From: JACCTI01 sp038237435
GTDB taxonomy: Bacteria > Verrucomicrobiota > Verrucomicrobiia > Chthoniobacterales > UBA10450
Assembly (NCBI GenBank): GCA_038237435.1
Contig: JBBRYT010000008.1
Coordinates: forward strand, 1-64,000
DNA: 64,000 nt
Reading direction: 5' to 3'
The position numbers and the translations under genes are program-made. Shown in pieces: positions 42,344 to 51,321 of the stretch. The notes beneath the pieces were generated by a model that was not told where the DNA came from, did no database searches, and worked only from the letters and a program-made list of their open reading frames with translations. Within the stretch, counting starts at the first letter, position 1; every line of letters starts with the position of its first letter.

Positions 42344-42901
42344 TCAACGCAGCACTTCGTCGTCGCTATTCCACATGATGTGGTCTGGCCCGGCGGAACG
42401 AACTTCCATTACGGTGGCTGAGAGTTGATGGAAGAAGAGCGGTTGATCCCAGCGATCGAGGAGTTCGCCTTTCTCATTAAGACGAACGTCGGCCGGCAGA
42501 TAGTTGATGCCGCGGACGTTTTTGCCGAGAAGGATGCGCGTAATATCGGCGTTGTTACCGACGGGATTTTGGTTGAAGGCAACGCGGTAGTTACGCACTG
42601 AGGAGGCTGCGACCTGAAGCTGCGGATCGTTCTCGGCCGCTTTTCGTTGGGCCGGGGAAACTTCTTTGCCGGCGAGGTGCGGGCGATTCTGCTCGTGCGC
42701 TAGTTTGCTTTTTGTAAACAGATGCCGATGTCGCGGTGGAGGCGTGTTTTCAACGGCAGCCGCATTCGCAGGAGGGTGCGATGTCGAGACGTTATCATCT
42801 GCGGGAGGGGCGGGCGGCGCATGGAAGAACCAGGCGGCCGCCGCGATGACTACCGCCAAAAAGGAAAAGAGGAAGATTTTAGGTCGACCGAATCCCGTCA
42901 T
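42344..42901 (-). CDS. membrane-anchored protein with a pseudopilin-GspG-like C-terminus
   Basis: A 185-residue protein with one N-terminal membrane helix (KIFLFSFLAVVIAAAAWFF), a Pro/Ala-rich linker, then a domain ending GELLDRWDQPLFFHQLSATV, MEVRSAGPDHIMWNSDDEVL. The D-x-W-x-x-P and S-x-G-P-D-x motifs are those of type II secretion major pseudopilins, where they bind calcium. No prepilin cleavage site is visible, so it is an anchored relative rather than a true pseudopilin. It precedes nothing on its strand but lies just downstream of the DUF1501 gene. Confidence 0.65.
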   Translation of the reverse strand: MTGFGRPKIFLFSFLAVVIAAAAWFFHAPPAPPADDNVSTSHPPANAAAVENTPPPRHRHLFTKSKLAHEQNRPHLAGKEVSPAQRKAAENDPQLQVAASSVRNYRVAFNQNPVGNNADITRILLGKNVRGINYLPADVRLNEKGELLDRWDQPLFFHQLSATVMEVRSAGPDHIMWNSDDEVLR

Positions 42902-42917
42902 GCGCGCCGGCCTACCT

Positions 42918-44315
42918 TCAAATCATAAAACCTAAGTCCGGTCGCGCGAAGCGGCTCAGATTGGGAAAGACCGAGGACATATCTGTAGCGTTAACCCCAA
43001 ACCATTTGGCGAGGGTCGCGGAATATTCGTCGACGGAGATGGTAGGTATCCAGCGGCCGTCGCTGGTGTCATCCGGACCGTCCACGGCGAGCGTGGGGAT
43101 TTGACCGTAAAAATCGCCGCCACGGACGGCCCCGCCGAGAACGAATTGATGATTGCCCCAGCCGTGATCGCTACCATTACCGTTGTTAACCGGGAAGGTG
43201 CGGCCGAAATCGCTGGCGGTGAAAGTAGTTACCTGCTGAGAAACTCCAAGATCGACGGTCGCCTGATAGAAGGAAGCGAGAGCCGCATTCAATTCACTGA
43301 GAAGTGTGGCGTGCGCGCCGAGTTGATCGCCGTGCGTGTCGTAGCCGCCTACGGAACAGAAAAAGATTTGGCGAGTCATGCCGAGGCTGCTCCGAATCGA
43401 GATCAGTTTCGCGACCATGTGTAGTTGATCGGCCAGGTCGTTCTGGCTCGGGAAGAAAGTAGGAACGTTTGCGCCTTGCAGCGCGGTGGAGAGTAACGCG
43501 CTGTTATCGAGTGAGCGACGCGTGATCTTAGCGAACTCTGCTTCGAAAAGGTTGAGATGGGGAAGGTTGAGCAGACCGTCAATTGTGGTCGCGCTAGTAT
43601 CTTCGTAACCGTCGAGGTTCACTACTCCATAAGGTGACGCCGCGTACTGAAAGACCTGATTGCCAATTTGAAAAACGTTGGTGCCCGCGACGGAAATCGA
43701 CATGGAGATTTGCGCGGCGCCGTTCATTGAAATCAGGAGATCGGCCAGGCGCCCCCCCCAGCCGGTGCGGGGAGGTTGATCGGGAATGCTTGTTTGCCAA
43801 TGAACCGACTGATCGTTGTGCGAAAAAAGCTGCGGCGGCAACGCGGCGGTGTCCGCCAGAAAATCCGCGCGGGTCACCGGCGCTACCAGAGTGCCCACGT
43901 TGTTCACGAAGGCTAGTTTGCCTTGCGCGAAAAGATTTCGTAGTCCCGGAAGATTAGGGCCATTCCCGGTAGGTGCATCTGTTAACGCCGGATGCAGACC
44001 GAAAGAGCGGCCGTCCGAATAGGTAAGAGGACTAATGGGAAGAAGCGATGCCTGCGGAAGCGCGAGAACTTGGCGAGCCGCAGCGTAGGCGTTGTAGTCA
44101 CTGGTATCGGTCGGAACAATCAGATTGTTGGCGTCGTTCCCGCCGTAAAGAAAAAGACAAACGAGGGCTTTGAAATCACCCGGGCTGTCCAGCTCCCGAT
44201 TGTTCGCGGTCGCGGCGCGAATGGAACGGAGATTCCAAACCGTAGAAGCGAGCGACGTAGTGCCGAGCGCGGCGCAGGCAGCTTGCCGAAGGAACTGGCG
44301 GCGATTGGTCATCAT
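42918..44315 (-). CDS. DUF1501 protein with Tat-type signal
   Basis: A 465-residue protein. The start RRQFLRQAACAALGTTSLAS is a twin-arginine signal. FKALVCLFLYGGNDANNLIV, LFSHNDQSVHWQTSIPD, GWGGRLADLLISMNGAAQIS, FFCSVGGYDTHGDQLGAHAT and DFGRTFPVNNGNGSDHGWGN are DUF1501 landmarks; the family has an alkaline-phosphatase/sulfatase-like fold with metal-binding Asp/His residues. Function is unknown. It starts 12 bp after the DUF1800 gene on the same strand, the usual partner arrangement. Confidence 0.9.
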   Translation of the reverse strand: MMTNRRQFLRQAACAALGTTSLASTVWNLRSIRAATANNRELDSPGDFKALVCLFLYGGNDANNLIVPTDTSDYNAYAAARQVLALPQASLLPISPLTYSDGRSFGLHPALTDAPTGNGPNLPGLRNLFAQGKLAFVNNVGTLVAPVTRADFLADTAALPPQLFSHNDQSVHWQTSIPDQPPRTGWGGRLADLLISMNGAAQISMSISVAGTNVFQIGNQVFQYAASPYGVVNLDGYEDTSATTIDGLLNLPHLNLFEAEFAKITRRSLDNSALLSTALQGANVPTFFPSQNDLADQLHMVAKLISIRSSLGMTRQIFFCSVGGYDTHGDQLGAHATLLSELNAALASFYQATVDLGVSQQVTTFTASDFGRTFPVNNGNGSDHGWGNHQFVLGGAVRGGDFYGQIPTLAVDGPDDTSDGRWIPTISVDEYSATLAKWFGVNATDMSSVFPNLSRFARPDLGFMI

Positions 44316-44327
44316 GGAAGAAGATGG

Positions 44328-47300
44328 TTAGCGCTGGATATTAAACTGCGAAGAACTGATGACCAAGAAGGTCGCGCGGCGCGCTCGCTCGAGGAGGTCG
44401 GGGTTTGGGTTACCTGAGTTCACCGTGATCGCGGCGACGTTATTGATAATAGAAGTGCGCATGGCCGCGGGCATCTCTCCGCTCATTAGTCGTGTGTTAA
44501 GCATATCGACGAAAGCCGAGGGTGTATTAGCGAGTGCGAACTCGTCGGAAGTCCAATTGAGCGTGATACCTTGCGGATAAGCAGGATCAGCGTCCAGGTA
44601 GATGAGGCTACGCAAGTAATTAACGCTAGTAACAACCTTCGTGTCGGTCGTGATCTGAAACTCCGGCGAAACGAGGCCAGCGGCGGCGATAGGACCTGCC
44701 TGCGCATAGTTAGGTTCGAAAAAATTAAAGACGCTCGGAGCATCGAGTGGATCTTGGCCGAGCGCGCCGTCCGGATAGGCGAAGTAGTGCGTGCCTCCAA
44801 GCGAAGTAGCATGAAAGGCTCGTATCAAGCTAACATAACGAACCAGGGGCTCGCGCTCTTTCCCGAAGCTATTTTGGGTGGGCGATGTTTGATTGCGCGC
44901 TTCGTAGTCTAGTAAGATCGCACGCAGCACCGCCTTGAGATCACCGCGCACGCCCTGCCCATTATTGGCGAATACTTTCGCCACTCGATAGACGTAGGCT
45001 GGACTGGGGTTACTCGTGACAAGGTGTTGAATGAGTTGACGAGCGACGAATGGCCCAACGTTGGGATGATTGAAAATAAGATCGAGCGCGTCCTTCAAAT
45101 CCTGCGCCTGCGTCTGCCCGGCTGAGAGCACGACGTTATTAAGCACCCGCTTTTGTCCGGTATCATGATGCTCGGGAAAGGCAAGCATAGGCGCGCGGAA
45201 GTTCATCGGATAAAGCTGAAACTGCGGCTCACCTGTCGCTGGCGTAAAACCCCAGCCAGTGAAGACGTGCGCCAGACCTACCACTACGTTTTGATCGTAG
45301 GTGGAAATAGGACGGTTTTGGCTGTCGAGCAAAAGGCTACCGTCAGGATTGAGTTTGCTCAGTCCGATGGAGAAAAGCTGCATGACTTCGCGCGCATAGT
45401 TCTCGTTAGGCGAAGTCCCGGTCACGGGGTTAGGTTTGTCGTTCAGGAGCATGTTTAGGTACACGCCCATGATCGGATGGAGTGTAACGTTCTCGAGCAA
45501 CTGGCGGAAGTTACCGAAGGAGCCGTTAAGTAGCAGGTCGTAATAATCAGACACCCCGAACGGTGCGGTAAAGACCGCGTCGTTTTCCATGGAAACAACG
45601 AAGATTTCGCTAAGGGCGAAAGCTACTCTCTGCCTTAACTGATCTGGCGCAGTAGCAGCCGAATGTAACCAAGCCTCCCAGACTTCGAGATACGAGGTAA
45701 CAGTCGGGTTGGCCGCCTCATAAGCGTCTAACCTTGGTAATTGCAGTGTAACGGGCGCGGCGAATTGTTGATCAAGATAAGAAGCATAGCCATCCCGTTG
45801 CACCTGGGCGATAGAAGCTGTGTCCGGTCCAAAGGTAGCTTGAGTTAGGAAACGCGCGGCTGCGTTCGCGTTGGTGTGATCATCAGCCCAGCTAGGCGGA
45901 TCGGGGGGCGGCACGAAGTTTCCCGTGCCCGCGGAGAGACCATATTGTCCACGGATTTCGCCGTTCGGATAAGCCGCAGTGTGCAAGTTAATGTAGGTCC
46001 GGCCGCTCTTGATGGCATTGACGATGTCCGCCACGCTATTCGCTCCGACCGGGGCGAAGACCCAAAGATAGGTTCCATCCGATTGCGGAGTAGCTGCATC
46101 AATATCAAAGAGAATGCCGCCGCTTTGCCCCGGGTCCGCCGGCCCGTGCACGTGCGCGCCGGAAAGCGGCCCAGTTAAACTAGAGTAACTAACCGAGATG
46201 ATGGCGAAGGTTTCGCTGGCACTAAGACGAAGTGAAGACGCGCCCGAGCCGTTACTTGTAACTCCCGCCTGCGGTGTAAGATTTGTGAAGTAGAGAGTAG
46301 TTTGACCCGATGGAGCAGCTGGAGGGATGTAGGGCGCCAGAGCTGAACCGGGAACAATCTCACTCGGGAGCGTGCCTCCGCCGGAATCGGTAGGTTTAAA
46401 CCAGCCTACGGCGAGGTTATCGCCGCCTTCGTAATCCCGCTGCAAGGCCTCGAAGTAGTATTTCTGGCCTCCGGTAAGGGCTAGCAGCGCGGATTTCTGA
46501 TTGGGTTCCTTGGTCCATTCCCGCGAGTTGGTGTAGGTGTCGACATAGGCTCGGCGCACCAGGTTCGCCGGTTGATCATCGGTCGAAATGGACAACTGGC
46601 TTTGATCGTCGCTCGCGATCCAGAAGGTATAGTTACCCGTGACCGGCGCTACAATGTAACCGCGAATGCGCGTGCCATAGTCGTCGGCCCAATTGACAGG
46701 CATCTCCAAACTCGTGAGCACGCGCGAGGTCGTCGGCGGGGTAATCGTCGGAATTGAGTCGACTCCACCGTATCCGGTTAGGTTCGACCAGATTTCTTGG
46801 AGAACGGTGTGGGCCAGGGCTTCAGCTCCGAGCGTAACTGTAGCTGAAGCTGGCGAACCAACCGTGTAGCTCGAATTCGCCACTAAAGTAACTGTAATAG
46901 TGCGGGCTACACTCAAAGGTGCTGCATTTGCATTGGGCGTTACGATCACAGTCGCGCTGTTCACGCCGAAAGGCAGAGCAATACTGCCGGAGAGCGCAAT
47001 GTAGTCGGTTCCCGATAACGCCGATCCACCTACAGTATAGTTAACCGTGATGGAATTGAGCTTGCCGCTGCGGGTAATGGTAAATGCTCCGGTGTCTCCG
47101 CCCAGACGAGTAGCGTAAGGATCGCTCGCCACGATCGTCACCGTATTAGCCGTAGCCTGCAAAGCATTTGTCAAGCGAGTCAGATCATCGATTACGCCAC
47201 CGCCCGTGTTTGCCACCTGAGGGTTCAGGCCGGTGATGAATTCCTCCCAATCCGTCACACCGTCGTTGTCGGAATCGATGCTTCCCGGAAGTACGCGAAA

Positions 47301-47729
47301 ATATTTTTGTCCAGCCACCAAGCCAAACGTTGCGCTCATCGGCTGACCAGTTCCGAGGAGCGGCGTGCCGAGAGTTTGCCACGAAGGCGCGACCAGGCTG
47401 GCACTGCTTTGCACCTGGTAGATTTGGTTAGAAACGGATTTCCACGTGAGACTTACATTTGCCGAAGCGAGACTAACGCTGGTTGTCCTGAGGATTGACA
47501 TAGCGTCGAATGGGTTTGTGGCAGCGATGCTTTCGGCCAGGTTGGTCCGGCCGTCTCCGTCGCTATCGATATTCGGAGCAATGCCGACGGCGTCAAAGAA
47601 TTGCTCCCACACATCACTCATGCCGTTGCCATTCAGGTCCACGGTGGCACGAGCGGACGCAGGACCCATCAGTAGGAGAGCGAGCGCGAAGATACCGCCT
47701 GCCAGTCGGAATCGCGGCTGCGTCATCAT
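44328..47729 (-). CDS. large secreted DUF1800 protein with Calx-beta, PA14-like and CHRD domains
   Basis: A protein of about 1133 residues from the Met at 47729, with a signal peptide (FALALLLMGPASARA). In order: calcium-binding thrombospondin-type repeats (DSDGDGRTNLAES), a small beta domain, a Calx-beta domain (about 195-310), a PA14-like domain (IRGYIVAPVTGNYTFWIASD), a CHRD domain (HVHGPADPGQSGGILFDID), then the DUF1800 core (DHTNANAAARFLTQATFGPD, ENYAREVMQLFSIGLSKLNP). A surface protein that may bind glycans; the DUF1800/DUF1501 pair is common in Planctomycetes and Verrucomicrobia, with unknown job. Confidence 0.88.
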   Translation of the reverse strand: MMTQPRFRLAGGIFALALLLMGPASARATVDLNGNGMSDVWEQFFDAVGIAPNIDSDGDGRTNLAESIAATNPFDAMSILRTTSVSLASANVSLTWKSVSNQIYQVQSSASLVAPSWQTLGTPLLGTGQPMSATFGLVAGQKYFRVLPGSIDSDNDGVTDWEEFITGLNPQVANTGGGVIDDLTRLTNALQATANTVTIVASDPYATRLGGDTGAFTITRSGKLNSITVNYTVGGSALSGTDYIALSGSIALPFGVNSATVIVTPNANAAPLSVARTITVTLVANSSYTVGSPASATVTLGAEALAHTVLQEIWSNLTGYGGVDSIPTITPPTTSRVLTSLEMPVNWADDYGTRIRGYIVAPVTGNYTFWIASDDQSQLSISTDDQPANLVRRAYVDTYTNSREWTKEPNQKSALLALTGGQKYYFEALQRDYEGGDNLAVGWFKPTDSGGGTLPSEIVPGSALAPYIPPAAPSGQTTLYFTNLTPQAGVTSNGSGASSLRLSASETFAIISVSYSSLTGPLSGAHVHGPADPGQSGGILFDIDAATPQSDGTYLWVFAPVGANSVADIVNAIKSGRTYINLHTAAYPNGEIRGQYGLSAGTGNFVPPPDPPSWADDHTNANAAARFLTQATFGPDTASIAQVQRDGYASYLDQQFAAPVTLQLPRLDAYEAANPTVTSYLEVWEAWLHSAATAPDQLRQRVAFALSEIFVVSMENDAVFTAPFGVSDYYDLLLNGSFGNFRQLLENVTLHPIMGVYLNMLLNDKPNPVTGTSPNENYAREVMQLFSIGLSKLNPDGSLLLDSQNRPISTYDQNVVVGLAHVFTGWGFTPATGEPQFQLYPMNFRAPMLAFPEHHDTGQKRVLNNVVLSAGQTQAQDLKDALDLIFNHPNVGPFVARQLIQHLVTSNPSPAYVYRVAKVFANNGQGVRGDLKAVLRAILLDYEARNQTSPTQNSFGKEREPLVRYVSLIRAFHATSLGGTHYFAYPDGALGQDPLDAPSVFNFFEPNYAQAGPIAAAGLVSPEFQITTDTKVVTSVNYLRSLIYLDADPAYPQGITLNWTSDEFALANTPSAFVDMLNTRLMSGEMPAAMRTSIINNVAAITVNSGNPNPDLLERARRATFLVISSSQFNIQR

Positions 47730-47804
47730 CGATTCTCCTCCACGATACGAAGTTGCACAAATTCTTCTCATCTGAGAAGCCTGAATCAGATAACCTCCTC
47801 CTCC

Positions 47805-48923
47805 ATGCCGACTCTACGAGCCGAAATCCTACGATTGCGCAGCTTAAACTGGACCGTAATCACGTGGGTTTTGTTCACTAAACTGGCGCTCTTTTTCTTC
47901 GCGGCAGTTTCCGTAGCGGCCTTCTCGGGGAAGTCGCCGGGCTTTTGGGAAACATGGAATCGCTGGGATGCGCAGCGATACCTGCAGCTTGCGCGAGAAG
48001 GTTACCTAACCGCGGGTGACGCACGCTTCAATCTGGTAGGTCTGCCGCTCTATCCCTGGCTAACTCGGGCCGTGTCCTGGTCAGGCTGCGACATAAGGAT
48101 CGCAGCCTTCCTGGTCTCCGGAGTAGCTTCGCTCGCGGCGGCCTTGTTACTCTTGCAGCTAGTCCGCTTCGACGAAGAAGAAGGAGTAAGCCTTTACGCG
48201 ATCTGGTTCCTCCTAATTTATCCGACCAGTTACTTTCTAAACATCGCTTATACAGAGGCTACGCTGCTTGCACTTGTTCTAGGTAGTTTTGTCGCGGCAA
48301 GGAAGAAGGCATGGCTCTGGGCGGGCGTGTTGGGTGGCCTGGCCTCGATGACTCGGTTGCCAGGAATTGTTGTGCTGCCGGCACTGCTTTTCGAAGCTTG
48401 GGAACAATATCGCGTCGCGAGGCGTTTCGAATGGCGCTGGCTCTGGCTGGCTATTGTGCCTTGCGGATTGGGAATCTATCTCTGGATTAATTATGCGCTC
48501 ACTGGCGACCCGCTCGCATTCTCGAAACTATTTCGTGAGCATTTTTACCAAAGTCTGGCTTCGCCCTGGATCGGACTGCGTAACGTCTTTAGAGTCTTGG
48601 ACGGCGATCAACCAGACTTTGTCGTGATGAGCGGAGGAGCCGAAGCATTTTTCTCAATTCTAGCTATCGCCATGACAACCTGGAGCTGGTTCGTGTTGCG
48701 TCCTTCCTATTCGATTTGGATGACCGGGACGACGCTGTTGTGCATTAGTAACAAGTTCATTCAGGGAGTGCCGCGCTACACTCTGGTTATGTTCCCGATC
48801 TTTATTCTGTTTGCGCGCGCGGCGCGGGGACGTCCTCTTGTTTTCGCAATGATTTCCTTCCCCTCGCTTATTCTACTTAGCTTTTTCGTAAGCAAATTTG
48901 CTTTGGGGCATTGGGCTTTCTGA
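47805..48923 (+). CDS. PIG-V-like membrane mannosyltransferase
   Basis: A 372-residue integral membrane protein with about nine helices. FWETWNRWDAQRYLQLAREG (the acidic-containing WDAxxYxxIA motif in the first loop), FNLVGLPLYPWLTRAVSW, LLIYPTSYFLNIAYTEATLL and LGGLASMTRLPGIVVLPALL match PIG-V/GT76-type mannosyltransferases. It would add a sugar from a polyprenyl-phosphate donor to an outward-facing acceptor. The end overlaps the upstream part of the next open frame. Transcribed divergently from the DUF1800 gene across a short gap. Confidence 0.8.
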   Translation: MPTLRAEILRLRSLNWTVITWVLFTKLALFFFAAVSVAAFSGKSPGFWETWNRWDAQRYLQLAREGYLTAGDARFNLVGLPLYPWLTRAVSWSGCDIRIAAFLVSGVASLAAALLLLQLVRFDEEEGVSLYAIWFLLIYPTSYFLNIAYTEATLLALVLGSFVAARKKAWLWAGVLGGLASMTRLPGIVVLPALLFEAWEQYRVARRFEWRWLWLAIVPCGLGIYLWINYALTGDPLAFSKLFREHFYQSLASPWIGLRNVFRVLDGDQPDFVVMSGGAEAFFSILAIAMTTWSWFVLRPSYSIWMTGTTLLCISNKFIQGVPRYTLVMFPIFILFARAARGRPLVFAMISFPSLILLSFFVSKFALGHWAF

Positions 48924-48933
48924 TAACACGGCC

Positions 48934-49710
48934 ATGGCTACTGATGCGCACATAGAATTTAAAAATGTCTGCGCGGCCATTCTTGATGATGGCGAAGTCA
49001 CGGCGGCGGAGGCATACCGGATCACCGAATGGTTGAACGCGCATCCGGAAGTGGCTGGGGCGGCCGCGGGGCAGGAGTTAATCGAGCCACTGCGGCAGAT
49101 CTGGAAGGATGGAGTAGCTAATCGACGTGAGCTGGAGCGATTGGCGCGACTACTCGTTAGGCTGCAACGGTCGAGAGACACTCATTTAGTGCAGCTAATC
49201 GGAAGTGGCAGTGAAGTCGCGTTACCACCTCTTGCCGCGCTTGAAGCCGGAGTGCCTCGGTTGCCACGGCTTCATGTTAGAGTGCAGATTGAGACCTACG
49301 AGGTCGATCTCGACGGTCCTAGTTGCACTTGTTCGGATTGGTCGGAACGACGTTCACAGTTACCGGTCGGACATCTAACCAGGTGTTGCCAACATATCTT
49401 TCTCGCTTATTCACAGCTACCTAAGCTAACTGCGGCGAACGATTGGTTAGGCAGTTACTTTGAGCTAGGCTGGCCAGTAACTCCTGCAACGGAATGGGAG
49501 CTAGTAGCTATCGATAAAGAGAAAGTCTTGATTTCGACCGCTTCAGACGAAGGCTGGGCGAATGTTTTTGCCAAAGATGAGACGCTTTACAAAAGATTCA
49601 GCTATCACCCGAAAGAACATCGTTGGGCTTATGATTCAGCCCCGCGCTGGGATTGGGTCATAACCGATGCGATTCGGTCTCTCACTTCGGCGACATCTAG
49701 CACTCGTTAG
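48934..49710 (+). CDS. SWIM-like zinc-finger protein with a TerB-like helical N-terminus
   Basis: A 258-residue protein from the Met at 48934. The N-terminal 70 residues are helical (FKNVCAAILDDGEVTAAEAY, WKDGVANRRELERLARLL). The middle carries YEVDLDGPSCTCSDWSERRS, LTRCCQHIFLAY, a C-x-C...C-C-x-H pattern like SWIM zinc fingers. The last 100 residues (WELVAIDKEKVLISTASDEG, HRWAYDSAPRWDWVITDAIR) form another domain. Its role is unknown; SWIM fingers bind DNA or proteins. The stop codon TAG is inside a CTCGTTAGG word (49703). Confidence 0.65.
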   Translation: MATDAHIEFKNVCAAILDDGEVTAAEAYRITEWLNAHPEVAGAAAGQELIEPLRQIWKDGVANRRELERLARLLVRLQRSRDTHLVQLIGSGSEVALPPLAALEAGVPRLPRLHVRVQIETYEVDLDGPSCTCSDWSERRSQLPVGHLTRCCQHIFLAYSQLPKLTAANDWLGSYFELGWPVTPATEWELVAIDKEKVLISTASDEGWANVFAKDETLYKRFSYHPKEHRWAYDSAPRWDWVITDAIRSLTSATSSTR

Positions 49711-50594
49711 GTATCGCGTTGCCTCGCGCGGCCCATGGGACCTGCGTCCTTTGCTACCTTCGGCTTGGCGAAGAGCTGATTGATCTCGGCGAAAGACGCG
49801 GCCTCGGCAAAGGACTGAAAGGTTCCGCGCTCGGCTATTTCGCGCACGGACCGGGTGATTGCACCCCAGGCGACAGATGACAAAGCCGATCCGATGGAAA
49901 TGCGGCTCACACCCAGATCGGTTAGCTGCGCCACGGTTAGCTCGCGGTTGAAACCGGAGACGAGAACGTTGACCGGCTTAGGCGCAACTGCTTTGACGAT
50001 CTCCGAGATCTCGTTAGGCGATTTCACTCCGGGCGCATAAAGACAGTCAGCTCCAGCTGCGGCGTAGGCAACGAGGCGATCGAGGGCGAAGCGGAATGGA
50101 TCTGCTTGTCCGACCAGCCATGCTTCGCAACGGCCAGTGAGAACGACCTGGCTACCGGAATCGTCAATGGCTTTGCGCGCGGCGCTCATTCTCTCAATCG
50201 CGATATCTTTTTCGTAAAGCGGCGCCTCGGTGCGTCCGGTATTGTCTTCGATGGACAAGCCGGCCACCCCCGTGGCGAGGCAGCGTTTCACATTGCGCGC
50301 GACTCCTTCGGGCTCAAAGGCATAACCGTTTTGGAAATCCGCGTTGATCGGCAGTGATGTGGCCGCCACTAGCTCGCAGAGGTGCGCCAGGACGAGATCG
50401 AGCGTGAGGTCTTCGTCGGAAAATCCGCGCGAGAAAGCGAATCCAGCGGAAGTGCTGGCGAGCGCCTTGAATCCGGCCTTCTGAAGATAAAGGGCGCTGC
50501 CGATGTCCCACGGATTTGGCAAAACAAAACAACCGGCCTGATGCAGGGCGCGAAATCTCGCGACGGATTGGGAAGAGGTTTTTCCGCTGGGCAT
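49707..50594 (-). CDS. isocitrate lyase/PEP mutase-family protein
   Basis: A 295-residue TIM-barrel enzyme from the Met at 50594. FRALHQAGCFVLPNPWDIGS, ASTSAGFAFSRGFSDEDL, NADFQNGYAFEPEGVA (metal-binding Asp), GVAGLSIEDNTGR and VLTGRCEAWLVG are the family marks. The usual nucleophilic Cys loop of true lyases (KKCGH) is not present, so it belongs to the phosphonomutase/oxaloacetate-hydrolase-like group; the substrate is unclear. It converges with the SWIM gene, overlapping it by 4 bp. Confidence 0.85.
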   Translation of the reverse strand: MPSGKTSSQSVARFRALHQAGCFVLPNPWDIGSALYLQKAGFKALASTSAGFAFSRGFSDEDLTLDLVLAHLCELVAATSLPINADFQNGYAFEPEGVARNVKRCLATGVAGLSIEDNTGRTEAPLYEKDIAIERMSAARKAIDDSGSQVVLTGRCEAWLVGQADPFRFALDRLVAYAAAGADCLYAPGVKSPNEISEIVKAVAPKPVNVLVSGFNRELTVAQLTDLGVSRISIGSALSSVAWGAITRSVREIAERGTFQSFAEAASFAEINQLFAKPKVAKDAGPMGRARQRDT

Positions 50595-50691
50595 GGGGGA
50601 ACTTAGCGAAGGAGGGCGTGCTCGGGCAAAGCTTTTCCACGCGCTGGAATGGGGCGTGCTTGAAAAATGGTTCGGGCTTCGCCCGTAAGTC

Positions 50692-51321
50692 GTGCAAAAA
50701 TTTAATCGCCCCTTTCTGCTTACCGCTGTCCTGGGAACGACGTGGCTCGCCTCAGTCGCGTTCGGCATGCGCGTTTTGCTCAACTACGACAACACGCCGG
50801 GCTGCGTTGCCGCAGTGCCGATCAAATTTCCCGCACAGTCGGCGCTGTTTGCCGCGACGGATCGACCGACGCTGGTGATGCTGGCGCATCCGCGTTGTCC
50901 TTGCACACGCGCGAGCGTTGGTGAACTGGCGCAAATCATGGCTGAACTTCAAGGCCAGGTGAAAGCTTACGTGGTGTTCGCCAAGCCTGCGGATTCCGGA
51001 GCAGATTGGAACGACACAGAGTTGTGGCGCAGTGTGGCGGAAATTCCGGGAGTGACACCGGTAGGCGATGACGATGGACGCGAATCGCGGCGCTTCGGCG
51101 CGGAAACTTCCGGCCATACGCTGTTGTTCGCGGCGAATGGGCGCCTTCTTTTTAGTGGTGGAATCACGCAATCGCGTGGTCACGCTGGAGGAAATGCGGG
51201 TGAGAGTGCAATCGTTTCGCTGGTGAAAAATCAACGCGCCGCTCGAGCGCAGACACCGGTGTTTGGATGCTCGTTAGTCGGAGCGGGCAGGATGGAAAAG
51301 AAGACGGTATGTCTGAAATAG
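50692..51321 (+). CDS. RedB-like membrane-anchored thioredoxin-fold protein
   Basis: A 209-residue protein from a GTG start. One N-terminal membrane helix (LLTAVLGTTWLASVAFGMRV), then a thioredoxin-type region: RPTLVMLAHPRCPCTRASVG (Cys-x-Cys near the usual redox site), VFAKPADSGADWNDTELWRS, SGHTLLFAANGRLLFSGGIT. RedB-type proteins stand beside regulators of redox or light responses. The last 13 bp overlap the start of the hybrid kinase gene, so the two are likely coupled; RedB may sense or modulate the signal for the kinase. Confidence 0.8.
   Translation: MQKFNRPFLLTAVLGTTWLASVAFGMRVLLNYDNTPGCVAAVPIKFPAQSALFAATDRPTLVMLAHPRCPCTRASVGELAQIMAELQGQVKAYVVFAKPADSGADWNDTELWRSVAEIPGVTPVGDDDGRESRRFGAETSGHTLLFAANGRLLFSGGITQSRGHAGGNAGESAIVSLVKNQRAARAQTPVFGCSLVGAGRMEKKTVCLK

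Noticed and set aside
49371..49450. ATCTAACCAGGTG and GGTTAGGC resembling attC cores inside the SWIM gene
   Set aside because: No paired arms and fully within a coding region; a chance match or a variant of the dispersed word.
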